Positions 35,776 to 47,755 of a stretch of 64,000 nt of DNA are shown here, piece by piece (position 1 is the first letter of the stretch; each line of letters opens with the position of its first letter). This stretch comes from Mallotus nudiflorus (taxonomy: Eukaryota; Streptophyta; Magnoliopsida; Malpighiales; Euphorbiaceae), in assembly GCA_947683625.1 (NCBI GenBank), contig CANTUR010000418.1, positions 372,001 through 436,000 of the forward strand. The letters are read 5' to 3'. The notes below the pieces were generated by a model. The model ran no database searches. It saw only the letters and a list, made by a program, of their open reading frames with translations, and was not told the origin of the DNA. The position numbers and the translations under genes are program-made.

Positions 35776-36142
35776 AAAAAAGTCCTTAGTAGAGATAAAA
35801 ATAAATTTTTACGGATTCAATAAAACACAATAAAAAAAATAGCAGTTCAATGGAATAAAATATAAAAGTTTAAGGGCTTGAAGTTTAAGAGAATAAATGT
35901 AAATGCTAATGGATTTTTCCTAAAAATAATTGTAGATTTTAAGAGATGATACGGATATAAAAAGTCTTCAATAGAGATAAAAATAAATGTTTAAGGATTC
36001 AATAAAACACAATAAAATAGAGGTTCAATAGAATAAAATGTAAAAGTTTAAAGGCTTGCCGTTTAAGAGAATAAATGTAAATGTTAATGGATTTTTCCTA
36101 AAAATAATTGTGGATTTTAAGAGATGATATGGATATAAAAAA
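35776..36142. repeat. tandem duplication, ~183-bp unit
   Basis: 35776-35959 and 35960-36142 are close copies ('tagagataaaaataaat', 'ggattcaataaaacac', 'gagaataaatgtaaatg', 'ggatttttcctaaaaat', 'agagatgat.cggatat'). Diverged relatives lie at about 34965-35055 (inverted), 36985-37220, 54715-54780 (inverted) and 55090-55165, so this is a dispersed non-coding family. Confidence 0.85.
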
Positions 36143-37068
36143 ATTTTAAATGCTATATAGCACTTGAAGTTTATAGTTCAAACGAAAAATGGAATGTAAC
36201 CGTCATTATCTGTATACAAATGAAAGTACAATATTACAATTAAATTGCATTTCAATTATTTTAAAACAATAAAAAAAAAAACTTTTCATTTATTAAAATT
36301 TAAGTATAACTAAAAAATAATAAAATAATATCTCTTATTATAAAATTTTTTACTATTTTTTAATCGTATTAATAGAGCTTTTTTAATTTATAATTTGATA
36401 ATCTATATGTTCCACTTAATAATTTTATTAATTGTAAATTATTTTTTTGATTTTTAAATAAATTTGATTGCAAAAATATCAAAATTGCACTATAATTGAT
36501 ATGTAGATAATAACAGCAAAAATAAAATCATTTTCTCTAATTAAAACAAAAATTATCAAAAATTATTTTAACGTCGAATTATTTTCTTATTTTTTGCTAT
36601 CAAATAAATTGGGCTTTCTTACCCCAACATTGCTACTCAACCTTTAGCCAATTTTCCACTAGAAGTATGAGCAAGTACGTATGAGGCATGAATATGAATA
36701 AATCCACTCATCTAGTATTTTGATATATACAAGACATGAATATCAATAAAAACCACTCAATTACCAAAATCTTCGAACTGCAGTGTCTGATTGGCTCATC
36801 CAAAGAAGTGTAAAAAAAAAAAAAAAATTTTTTTTAGTCATTCGTCTTCCTTAACAAATGAGGAGTGATTTTTTTTATCATTTTTAGTCTAAAATTACCT
36901 TATGCATCTTTCTTTATTAATTTATTTCTTAAATAAATGATTATTTTACATAGATATGCGTTTATTTTATTTTAGCAAAATCCAATTTTAAGCCCTTGAA
37001 GTATAACAATTTTTTCTATTGAGTCCTTATCAATTTGACAAATTCATAGATTTTTTATAAAATTATTA

Positions 37069-37170
37069 TGAGCTCAATGTATTACATAAATAATAGTATA
37101 TGAACTCAATGTATACATAAATAATAGTATATGAGTTCAATGTATACATAAATAATAATATAAGAGCTCA
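37069..37170. repeat. ~36-bp tandem repeat, three units
   Basis: 'gagctcaatgtattacataaat' variants alternate with 'aatagtatat' three times. It lies inside a member of the dispersed family above. Confidence 0.75.
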
Positions 37171-37625
37171 ATGTAATACAATAAAACGATAAGGGTTCAA
37201 CAGATAAAACTATTGTAGTTCAGGGGCTTAAAAATATTTTTTGTCTTTTATTTTTTGTGATTTTGTTGTCTTATTGAGACATTTAGTTTTTCATCGTCTT
37301 GTTGCGATATTTTATTTTCGATTATCTTGTTGCAACCTTTTATTTGTATATGGGTGATTTAGACAAGTAAAATATATTTGATCAAACAGAAATAACAAAT
37401 TAAATAGTCGTCAGTATGTTGCAGAATTAGAGTCATAAGTATTATAATCACTGTAATATTATCAAATTTATAGGCTTTGAACTGATTTATTATGCTATTA
37501 ACCTATGTGTTGTTTTATTTTCTATGATTTTTGGCAAATTTGTATCTATATTTGTATTGATGTATTGCTAAATTTGAATTAATGAAATTATTTTTCTTTT
37601 AAAAAAAATAAAAACCACTCAATTA

Positions 37626-38123
37626 AGGGGGTGTTTGGTTGATGTTCTAAAATTGAAATCTGAATGAGAAAAAATGAGAAAAGAAATAAAAATTTGAATA
37701 AAATATTTGGTTTTCTAAGGAATGAGAATGGAAATAAGAATCAACATCGTTAGTCATTAATTTTTTTTATGAAAACTATTTTTTTAATTATTTTGTATAT
37801 ATAAAAAATTAATATTATAATTATATATTATACAATATTTATTTATAAATATGTTATTATAATTTTTAAAAATTATTTATTTTTATTAATTTATATATTT
37901 TATTTATAAATTTTAAAAAATAAATATAAATATTTAACTAATTTATAATTTATTTTATTTGATTTTTAAGGGAATCAAAAGTAATTTTTTAAGGAATTAG
38001 TGATTCCCATTGATGGGGGAATCATATTCCTATCCCCATATTGAAATTTAACCAATCAAACACTAAAAATCGAAATCATCTATTATGATTCTGAATCCTA
38101 CTCTTATATTTTACCAAACAAAC
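37626..38123 (-). mobile_element. MITE, ~498 bp (Harbinger-like target duplication)
   Basis: Ends are AGGGGGTGTTTGGTTG and CCAAACAAAC, with TTA directly outside each. This fits the 3-bp TTA/TAA duplication of PIF/Harbinger-type elements. The middle is AT-rich without a frame. Its reverse complement is collinear with the second copy at 41002-51494, including 'gggaatcac' and 'aatttataaataaaa' stretches. It would depend on a transposase encoded elsewhere. Confidence 0.7.
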
Positions 38124-40998
38124 TTACCATGAAAAAATCAAAAGCTTTTTTCGGACTTAAGATTTTTTTAGTTGTAATATAGCTCCAATTGAAATTGAAT
38201 TATTTTTCTATAAAAACCAAAAAATTTACTCAAACTTGAGATTTATTTTTTAAATTATAATATAGCTTTGATTGGAATCTAATGACTTTTTTTGTTAAAA
38301 TTAATTCATTTAATTGAAAATGTATTTAAAATTTTTTTAAATATACATACATAATACATATTTTGAATGTTCAAAAATGGGCATATTAATTGAACCTCTA
38401 TCCACCCAAAAACTTAAACTATTAAGTGTGTATATATACACACATATATATATTGAGTTTTAAAGTCATTCCGTCTAAAATTTGACAAGTATTTCTCTTT
38501 ATAATTTATCATTTACTCTCAAAAAATTATGTGTTAAATTATTTATTTTCATAGTATTTTTCTATATAAAAAAAAACTTTACTATTTTTTCTTAAAAATT
38601 ATTATTTTAAAATAGACATATTCTATTATATGTAAAGCACTCTAATTGTTTTACATTTAAAATATTGCTCTTACTTTGTATTAAAAATTATGTTTTCTAT
38701 TCTAATAAAACATTTCTCTTTTATTCAACTAAAAACACATTTTTCATTTCTACTTAACATAAAAAGCAAAAATATGAACATCTCTCACTAAAAAAATAAT
38801 TTTTCAATCATTTGCTATTTCTCTTTTTTTTTTCTTTTATTTATTCAATTATTATTATTATTATCATTATTATATGTACTATTATTAAAAATAATCAAAT
38901 AAAATTATTATTATAACTTTTTAAGTTTTCACTTTTATTTTTAATTAATTTATAATATTTAACTTATTAAAATTATTTAATTGATTATTTTAAAATATAT
39001 ATATTATTTACATCCTATGCAAAGTATGGACGGACGACTAATTTAATTAATTTATAAGTCAACTTAATCTTACGCTTCATATCAGGTAAATTAATCTAAA
39101 TAGTATAGAACAGTACTATAAGAAGAAAAGAATTTTTTTGAGAAAAGGAAATGGATAATGGTAGGAAATGTTTGGATATATTATACCAAATTATTAAATA
39201 CATTAATAAAAATTTCACGAATATCTATGTTTTTATATGTATATATATAAAATAATATATAAACATTTTAATTAGTAAACATTTTTTATATTTTATATTT
39301 ATATTATTTAAATATTTTAATTTAAAAAATAAATACTTCAAGTATAAGTTATTTTTGATATTTCTGTATTGATGTCTAAAGTAATATAAATAGTTAATTT
39401 CTAATATTATAAAGAAATTTAAACTCTTTTTTTTTTTTAAACCCAATGACTACACTTTTTACTTCTTCAATTATTCACCTAATGAAAAAATCGTACGAAT
39501 GGAATCAAGAAACGACGTTGGTAATGGATCAGTGAGTCTCTTTCCTTCCCCATCTCATCACATCTGCATGCAAAAAGTATCCCACCCTTTCTCTATCAGT
39601 ACGTCCGTGTATCAGCATCAGGCATTTTGGGACCCATTCAAACACACAATAAAGCAAACAATAACACCCACATCAACAAAATTGCACTTATATATTGAAA
39701 TTACTATTATTAATAAAAAAAAATATTGACCTGCATATGAATTTCTCTTTGTCATAAAAGAAAGTCATTTTAGAAGGATAAGACTACAATAGAGATATTA
39801 CAGATTTATAGCAATAAAAATTAATACAAACTGTTATGAAAAGATTTTCAATCTAATAATACAATTAGTAATATAAATATTTATCAAATTGAATTACTAT
39901 TATACTATTGTAAAAGTATTGCACAATCTTTTAAAGATAAAAAAGTGATAAAATTTAATTTTTTTCCGGTGAAATATTTTCTGTATAACATTTAACCACA
40001 CAACTACACATCAAATTATATGATTGAAAGTGATGAGCTTGAATCAGTAAGTTCAGATCTACAAAACCTTTGATAAATTTCAATTGTTGGTTTTTTAAAG
40101 AGATCAACTTACTACAAAACTATAATATCCAACAAAATACCCTCGATCTATTGATATAAACTAAAATCCTGTTAAAAAATAAAGTGGGAACAATTTCATA
40201 TTGGAAAGAAAGAAAAGAATGGGCATATAATTGAGGGGGAGCCACTATCCAAATAGCTAAGGTCATTTTGGTAGTGAGCAAGCTTATGATGAAGGCTCAT
40301 TTTAACATTTTAAAAGCTCAATTGGAGATTTCAAGTTCGAATCCAATTACTGCAAAGGGCCAACACTCAAATCCATTATGAAGCTCAAGCATATCCTAAT
40401 CTATAGAGCTTGATTTCTTAACAAACCCTGTAATAATATAAAAAATATGTTAAGCATTTAAGAATGGATCTCAAATTCATGTTATTTATAGATTGAAGGG
40501 AAAAAAAATTGTGGTTTTGACCATCTACAAAACCACTATAAAAAATCACAAAAGAAAGAAGAGAGATGAGAGGAAGAAAGAGAAGAAGATAGTTTACCTA
40601 AATATGAATTATTCAATGGCAAAAGCCCATAACTAATCAAGGACTTAAATTACTATTTGGAAAAAATCACAATTTAAAGAATTTCTATATAATAAGATAG
40701 CAATTTATTTCAATTCTCTTATTACCAATTTATAAATTTGATTTTTAAAGATTTTCTAAAAAGTTATTCATATTATGATGATGGAAACTACTATTCTATA
40801 ATACATGATTCTTCAAGGGAGATTTTTTATCAATTAAAAAATTTCACCATTTGAGAGTGAGGCAGAGGTTTAATAGTAATCTTCCTTCAAAAGTGTTATG
40901 AGGTGTAGGATTTAAATTCTATATAATTGATATGTGAAATTATTATTTTTTAATTTAAAAGGAAAGAGCTGCTCTCAATTATGCAACACTCTAACACT
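38124..40998. other. AT-rich intergenic DNA, no gene recognised
   Basis: A ~90-bp imperfect direct repeat lies at about 38150-38310 ('acttaagatttttttagttgtaatatagct'-like, seen twice). A more complex island at about 39499-39700 holds a 76-codon plus-strand frame with no family resemblance; I do not call it a gene. Confidence 0.5.
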
Positions 40999-41038
40999 TA
41001 AGGGTTTGTTTGTTTGGTAAAAAATAAGAGTATGAATT

Positions 41039-41392
41039 TGTTGTGTATGGCTCATATATAGTCGTAAGTGGACGGATGTTAGAGTGTAGCAGAGCAAAGT
41101 GTCCATTGAGGGGTTTCTCAAGTTAATTGTGGGGTAGGGTTAAATGGGTTGGGGTGCGGGGGTAACTTCCCTGCGATATGGTATAAGGGTAATTTTGTAG
41201 TTTTGTACCATACAACTTATATATACATATATCATGTATTTGTAACCCTAGCTTGCAGTAATAAGAAAGACTCTAACTGCTTGCTCCTAAGGACGTAAGC
41301 GAATTACCGAACCTCATTAAATCTCTGTATTCCTTTTTTTCTTCTCTATTTTTATTCTGTTTTACTCTTGTTTGTTGTATTATTTTGCAATA
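41039..41392 (+). mobile_element. copia 5' LTR, 354 bp
   Basis: Starts TGTTGTG and matches the 3' LTR along its length ('gggttggggtgcgg', 'gtaattttgtagttttgtacc', 'gcagtaataagaaa'). Its end reads TGCAATA where the 3' LTR keeps CACAACA. A TATATATACATATAT stretch at about 41219 could be the promoter TATA region. Confidence 0.85.
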
Positions 41393-41393
41393 A

Positions 41394-41406
41394 CTAGTAT
41401 CATAGT
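41394..41406 (+). other. degenerate primer binding site
   Basis: CTAGTATCATAGTGG just after the LTR resembles the initiator-Met primer site TGGTATCAGAGC with several changes. Confidence 0.55.
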
Positions 41407-41411
41407 GGTTA

Positions 41412-42416
41412 TGATGGCCATAAATTCATAAGAAAAATTCAAAGTGGGTAAATTTGATAGAACTAGAAACTTCAAATTGTGGCAGACACAAGTAAAGGAT
41501 TTATTGGCGCAAGGGATTTTGAAGGCGCTGTGGACCAAGAAACTAGAAGGCATGGATGATCTTAATTGGGAGGAGTTATAACAGCGAACAATATGTACCA
41601 TATGACTATGCCTGACAAATGAGATTATGTACCAAGTTATGGACATTAAATATCCAGGAAAGGTATGGTAGAAACTGGAGAATCGGTGTATGTCCAAATT
41701 ACTTATGAACAAGTTGTATTTTAAGCAACAATTGTATGGGCTGAAGATGCAAGGGGGTTTAAATTTGGCACAACATGTCAATGTCTTCAATCAGATAATC
41801 ATGGATTTGGTTAGGGTTGATGTGAAGATTGAGGATGAGGATAAAGCAATTATATTACTTTATTCTTTACTGCCATCCTATAAACACTTAGAGACTACCT
41901 TTACATATGGAAAATAATCCATCAGCCTAGAGGAGATTACTGCAGCATTGTTGGCTCTTAACCAACGGAAACAAAATACAAGTGAAGAATCTCATGGTGA
42001 AGAATTGTATGTGAAGGGTAATCTAGATTGTGGCAGGAGACAAAGTGGAGAAGGTTCTACAAGGGGGAAGTCTAGGTCAAAATCCAAAAGAAAAAAAAGT
42101 AGTTCAGTGCTTTAAGTACAAAGAGTATGGGCATATGAGAAAAGATTTTCCAAGACAAAGAGGGATGCATGATGACATGTTAAAGTCTACAAATATGGTT
42201 CAGGATGATGATTTAAATTTTGGAGATATGGATATGCTATCAGTTGCAGCAAATCAGTTCATGGATTGCTAAATTCTTAATTAAGCAGTATCTTATCATA
42301 TGACACCTAACAAAGAGTGGTTCACATCATACAAGTCAGGTTCCTTTGGTGTTGTCTGTTTAGGTGATGATAAACCTTGTGCTATTACCGGTATAGGAAC
42401 AATTAAAGCTCATATG
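41412..42416 (+). pseudogene. copia gag and start of protease
   Basis: Gag begins near 41412-41415 (MMAINS, then a stop) and continues through KFDRTRNFKLWQTQVKDLL. The capsid-like part is open at 41690-41917 (NKLYFKQQLYGLKM, FNQIIMDL, IEDEDKAIILLYSLLPSY). A zinc-knuckle remnant CFKYKEYGHMRKDF lies at about 42109-42150, with one cysteine replaced and the last lost. The protease region shows SYHMTPNKEWFTSY and GIGTIKAHM, but the catalytic Asp-Ser-Gly before it is gone. The frame stops at the nested element, and the next residues (MHDGIVK) resume at 47759. Confidence 0.82.
42412..42416. repeat. target-site duplication ATATG of the nested element
   Basis: Partner AAATG at 47756-47760 (one mismatch). 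Joining the copia sequence across one copy restores a continuous protease-to-integrase reading. Confidence 0.65.
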
Positions 42417-43076
42417 TGTTTCTCCAATTTTTGGTTTTTGGGTGCATGTCAAAAGATTTTTTACATTTTACGAGCGTACCAGAGGAGAAATTCCTTAGAT
42501 AAAAACCTTACTTCTTTAGACGAATTGTGGATTCTTAAACTCCTTTACCATAATTTGTTTGGATTTTAAACAGATGAAAATGAAAGAAACTATTGGAAAA
42601 TATTAAGGGAAATTAATATAGAGCAAAAGTTGAACAAGCTAAAGAAAATAATAGTTCTAAAGTGATTGGCTAATGATAATTAAAGACAAATAATTGTATA
42701 TGTGTGTTAAATGTTGATGATGTCCCCTGATCTATGTCTTCCTTTGCTTTTATAAGCACTCTTCCTTGCAGGCGACTTCTCTCATTAATTCTCCAGCAGT
42801 TCAAGAGTCTTTTATTTCTGATAAATTAAATTCATGTAATCTTCATCCCCAAGCTATCTGAACAGTTTTCTCATCTCTAGGACCTTCTTGCTTTGGCGTC
42901 AAGGTGCTTTGCAAAAGTCAATCTCTAAGATCTTCCTGTGTTTTACTCATTAAATTGTACTGGGCTGGACTTTTCTCTTAATTTTAGGGCTTCAAAATTC
43001 AATTAAATCAAATTGGTCATTAATTTAATGGCCTTAATACATTTTAGCGAAAAAAAATTCAATTATGGCACAAACA
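42417..43076 (-). mobile_element. 3' LTR of the nested element, 660 bp
   Basis: Nearly the same as 47078-47755, including 'gattggctaatgataattaaag', here cut by a small change, plus 'gttgatgatgtcccct' and 'cttccttgc'. The short plus-strand frame at 42300-42569 runs from copia protease into this LTR and is not a gene of the LTR. Confidence 0.85.
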
Positions 43077-46000
43077 ATGCCCTCCGCATGTAATTAGCTT
43101 GGGTAATCTAATGCTAATTTACATGTAAAATAAAAAGCCATAAAGATTCATATCTTTTTTTATATATGCTTTTAAAAATAATGCAAAGGCATTAAAATAT
43201 TGCAAGCCACATAAATTATCATCATATGGACAAACTTAATTTACAAAGTCAATTAGTTAAAAAGGTGGCCTATTAAAAGTTTTTTTTGTTTTTTCCTTGG
43301 TCACATTTTTTTCATCAAATGTGGCCCATTTTATTTTTATTTTTTAAATAGCCAAGTTTCTTCTGCTTGCTTTTTTCTTCACCAATGCTTTTCTTCATAT
43401 TTCAGTCCGCCTTCACCCTTAACCAGCTCACTTCTCTTTATTTCGAATTTCCACACAAAAACCAATTTGCTAAGGAATTTAATTTAAAAATTTAGAGACC
43501 AACTCTCTTCCCAATTAATTCTTTTATTAAAAAATCCCCAAATAAACACAGCTTCAATTTTTGAATTTTTTTTTACTTTGATTTTTCTATCTTTTCTTTT
43601 CCAATTAGCCTCACACCATCGAAAATCATCAAATCGCCGCCATCTCACCCTAGCAGTAGCTCCTTGCTGATTTACCAGCCCCCTTCATCACCAAATAACA
43701 ACCAAGGGTTGTTGCTGCTGTCGTGTCACTGCTCCTCTACTATTGTCCCCAGCGCAACACCAAACACTAGTAATGCTACTTTTCCCAAGCCATGCAGGAT
43801 TGTTACTATCCCACAATCCCAACTTTTACAAATTTTGAATCTCTTTAAAGCACCTTTCCAAGAAAAATTTCAAAAGATTCAGACAAGGTAGCATGATTTT
43901 CCCTTGTTAAATTCTTATTCAAATTCATTTGCTTTGTAATTTAGTGACTTTAGTGGTGCTCTATGGATGATATCTGGAAGTGGAATTTGTGCTTTGTTTC
44001 TAAGGGAAATTAATGTTGTTTAAGAATATTCATCAATTTTACTTGATAAATATTTATTTAGCCAAATTCCACCAATTTGAGGATTTTCTTTGGCAATTCT
44101 CTAAGACTTTACTCATCTTTGAATACTTGTAATGAAATTTTAATGCACATACATATTTGGTCAAAAATTAATTAATTTTGGACCATTTAGTTTTGTAAAA
44201 TTTTGGCTCTGCTTTGGCAAGTCTCATGTCAAAATAAAATTGCATAAGAGGGTAAAATTGAGCTCTTAGCCAAATTAATTCCATTTTAATTAACTTTTTA
44301 ATGTGATATCTTAGTAACTTGAAAATTTGGCCAAATTTAACCAACAATAAGATTTTAGTTGATGACTTGCCTCCTTTCAAGAAAATTTGAACCTTGATTC
44401 TTTGATTTTATTTTAGCAATTTTCGCCAAAACAACTTCCATTCTTAAATTGCAAGTGCATTCTTTAACCAAAAAATTCATATATGTCTTGGTTCTCTTGA
44501 CTTTGCAATCCATTTATTTGGCCAATTATCATATAATTCCATGCTTAAAAGCAATGTCAATTTGTCTAGCCATATAGCCAAACTACTTTAACCAAGGTAT
44601 TGCAATTTTGGTGTGGCCAAGAAAATTATAAATTTGGCTTTTAAATTTCATCCTTTTAGTTAGATTAATTTTTAGCCTTTACTCTCACCTTAATATGGCC
44701 AAAATTTATTTTTTTGTCAAGGCCATAAACATGTTAACTTTAAAGGTCATATTCTTAAGCCAAAAATAAATCTAACTATTTTGCCTTCAAGTACATGACT
44801 TTCTTGCTCACAAATAACATGCGGCTTACGAAATCACAAACACCTTATGTCTTAAACCACACTATTCCTGTACATGCATGCTTGTATATATCACCACAAA
44901 GAAAGTTTATTTATTTTAGCAGTAAAATGCCAAAATACTGTATATTTTCATGAAAAATTATATTTCTAAGGCAGCTGTTATGTCTTGGCCAAATTAATTA
45001 CTTATTTAGCCTATTTATTTTGGTATTTTCTTGCCTAGGAACCTTGGAATTATGTAATTTATTTGCCATGAATTGCTTCATGAACTTACAAATTCTCCTC
45101 CACTTGATGTGTATCTTAAGGATTTCCATTTATCTTGACTTCTAATAGACAATCTGCATATTTTCTTGATATTCCTCTAGTTATTTCTTCATAATGAAGA
45201 TGAATTCACTGTCTTTTAGGGATTTGCATTGTATTTTCCTTCTATTTTAATTCAACATTTTGCATCATTGACCATGTCACACACATATACTACAACCATG
45301 CATCAAAATGCCTAATTTTCAATTGTTATACTATTGAAATTTCATCAACATTCAAAAATTACTGTATTTATTCCACCCACTAAATAAACACATTAGAGAG
45401 AAATATCAATGAATAGAAACACACTAAAAACTTATAGAATTAAATCTTTATTTATTTAATATAATGGCTATCAAGCTAATTTTTAAAACACAAAAAAGTA
45501 AAATATTGCCAGTTAGTGGTAAATTTCTAACCAAAGGCCAGTTATTTATTTTTATTTTTTTCAGCTTTTATTTTCCAATATAGTAGGAAATATTTTCAGT
45601 TTTACCTCCTTTCATACCCTTCTTTGGCTTAACAGGGAAGTAATATTCAACCATCTGATTTAGCATTTGCATATAGTCCCATGTAGAATAATCTCTTTTA
45701 AAGCTCATTATTTTAATCGAATCTACCATAGAGAAGATGTTAAGGGAATTTTTATTGTCAACAGTAATTGGAAAAACCATTATAATTGTGTTAATTACCT
45801 CTCCTGATAACTTTTGGATAGCCCTTTTATTTCTCCTGGGAAAGTTATCCCTAAAGTGTGGAATATGTTGACATCTTCTGCCTTTTAGATCATAGATCTT
45901 TTTTCATCAGAAAGTGAATCATTTGTAGCTTTAGGCCTGAGTTTGACCTTAGCATTAGATTGGATCTCCTGTTCCTCAAATGCCCTTTGTCTTTGCTATC

Positions 46001-47054
46001 TTCTTTTATATGCAAAAGTCAATGGTTGAGAAAAATTTTTGTGCTCCATCTTACACAACTACTTGTTTAGTGGAACAGATGTGACACTATAAATCTAGAT
46101 TGTACAGGCCTCCCATCCTTTCTTGGCTTGTACCGGTACTTATTTCTGAAGAAATTTAGATCATGTGGCCTTTTATCTGATGGTAAAAACTTCTTGTGAG
46201 AAATTGGCCTCAAATGATTTGTGAACCTATTTAGACTCATATTGGTAGGGTGAGTCACATTTTCTTGTTCTTTGATTTTCTCTTCCAAAACTACATTGAT
46301 AGAATTGGTAGGTGCCAGTGAGGAAAGTAAGTTTTCCTCTATTAACTCCATCTTTTTTTTTTGTATTTAAGTTCACTTCTACCATTGGGGATTAAGGAGA
46401 AGGTGAATGGTCTTGATGCAGCAGCATTTTAAAGAACCAGTGTTTGGACTTATGGAATTGGTTGTTCCTCAAGTGTAATGTCATCTTCTATATTTTATTC
46501 TAATCTCTGGAGAATTAGCTCCTATTCTTGGGGAAGTAATGTTTGAGCTTTAGGAATTGATTATTCCTTATGTATACTCCCTATGTTTTGCTTTTATCCC
46601 TGGGGAAGTAGTTTTTGGCCCTAGGGAAAACACATTCGAGCCTGAAAATTTGGCATGTAGCCCTGGGGAATTAATTCTTTCTTATGAGAAATATTTCCCT
46701 TTGGGCCTTTTTCTTGCTTTTGATGTTGAATCTCCACTTTTGGTACAAAATTTTGACCTTCCAATTTAGAAGATGAAATATTTATCCTTTGCATAATTTT
46801 CTGCATATCATTTTTGAGTTTTGGCATAAAGTCTGTGAGAGAACTCTTTATCTGCTTTATTCCTTTCGTGAAAGCACTAATAATCTCCAGATTTTGGCCT
46901 GAATGGCCAACAGGTGCCTCAATCCAAGAGTAATCCTGAGACATTAATCCTTTATCAATTTTTTTCCAAAAATCACCTAGGTTTACAGGTGAATTATTGG
47001 TCCAGTAACCAACTTTAAAATTCTTCTCCACATATGTTCATTTTTTTGAAACAT
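43077..47054 (-). other. internal region of the nested element
   Basis: From the 5' side (high coordinates), a 136-codon frame (46621-47031) begins MEKNFKVGYWTNNSP. It has a Lys/Gln-rich second half (KLKNDMQKIMQRIN) and could be a Gag-like protein, but I do not recognise its family. Further short frames on the same strand (46067-46351 with RNKYRYKPRKDGRP; 45568-45780) may be its decayed continuation. 43390-45560 is non-coding and rich in GCCAAA/TTGGC motifs (for example 44328, 44521, 44612, 44695, 44987). The plus-strand frame at 43664-43891 is low-complexity and unsupported. Confidence 0.5.
46621..47031 (-). CDS. hypothetical protein of the nested element (possible Gag)
   Basis: 136 codons from an ATG at 47031, starting about 25 bases inside the presumed primer site, where retrotransposon gag genes usually begin. 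The N-terminal half has aromatic and acidic residues (GDFWKKIDKG, DYSWIEAP). The C-terminal half is basic and polar (QKIMQRIN, HQKQEKGPKGN). No zinc knuckle, membrane segment or catalytic motif is visible. It ends in a stop before 46621. Position and charge suggest Gag. No family is recognised, and it may be a truncated remnant. Confidence 0.35.
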   Translation of the reverse strand: MEKNFKVGYWTNNSPVNLGDFWKKIDKGLMSQDYSWIEAPVGHSGQNLEIISAFTKGIKQIKSSLTDFMPKLKNDMQKIMQRINISSSKLEGQNFVPKVEIQHQKQEKGPKGNISHKKELIPQGYMPNFQARMCFP

Positions 47055-47072
47055 GTCCCACTAAGCATGCCA
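47055..47072 (-). other. candidate primer binding site of the nested element
   Basis: Minus strand TGGCATGCTTAGTGGGAC, five bases inside the LTR. It starts with the TGG expected opposite a tRNA CCA end but is not the usual initiator-Met sequence. I cannot assign the tRNA. Confidence 0.5.
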
Positions 47073-47077
47073 AAAAT

Positions 47078-47755
47078 TATTTCTCTAATTTTTAGTTTTT
47101 GGATGCTTGCTAAAAGATTGTTATCAATTATGTTTTGCGAGTGTGCCATAGGAGAAATTCCTCAGATAAAAGCTAACTTCTTTAGACGGATTATGGATTC
47201 CAAACTGCTTTACCATAATTTATTTAGATTTTAAATAGATGAAAATTAAAGAAACTATTGAAAAATATTAAGGAAAATTGTATTAATTTAAAAGCTTAAT
47301 ACAAAGCAAAAGTTGAACAAGCTAAAGAAAATAACAGTATTAAAATGATTGGCTAATGATAATTAAAGTAGATAATTGTATATGTGTGTTAAATGTTGAT
47401 GATGTCCCCTAATCTATGCCTTCCTTTGCTTTTATAAGCACTCTTCCTTACAAGCTACTTCTCTTATTAATTCTTCAGCAGTTCAAGAGTCTTTTATTTC
47501 TAATGAATTAAATTCATGTAATCTTCATCCCCAAGTTATCTGAACAGTTGTCTCATCTTCAGGACCTTCTTGCTTTAGCACCAAAGTGCTTTGCAAAAGT
47601 CAGTCTTCAAAATCTTCATGTGTCTTACTTATTGAATTATATTGAGCTAGACTTTTCTCTGAATTTTACATCTTTATTTAATTAAATCATATTGGTCATT
47701 AATGTAATGGCCTTAATACATTTTAGCCAAAAAAAATTCAATTATAGTACAAACA
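47078..47755 (-). mobile_element. 5' LTR of the nested element, 678 bp
   Basis: Matches 42417-43076 with scattered substitutions and an ~18-bp length difference near 47275-47300 ('tttaaaagcttaatac'). The divergence indicates an insertion that is old but younger than the copia element. Confidence 0.85.

Larger units (their letters stand above)
42417..47755 (-). mobile_element. minus-strand LTR retrotransposon nested in copia, probably non-autonomous
   Basis: Two similar LTRs (42417-43076 and 47078-47755) flank a 4-kb internal region. On the minus strand the LTRs begin TGTTTG and end in AAACA or its decayed form. A purine tract (GCGGAGGGCAT, 43077-43089) abuts the low-coordinate LTR, and a primer-site candidate lies by the high-coordinate LTR, so the 5' end is at 47755. 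I see no reverse transcriptase, integrase or RNase H. Only Gag-like or unknown short frames occur near the 5' end. It likely relied on another element's enzymes. Confidence 0.75.

Noticed and set aside
39499..39729. 76-codon plus-strand frame in a more complex island
   Set aside because: No recognisable motif, no plausible introns or promoter; cannot be supported as a gene.
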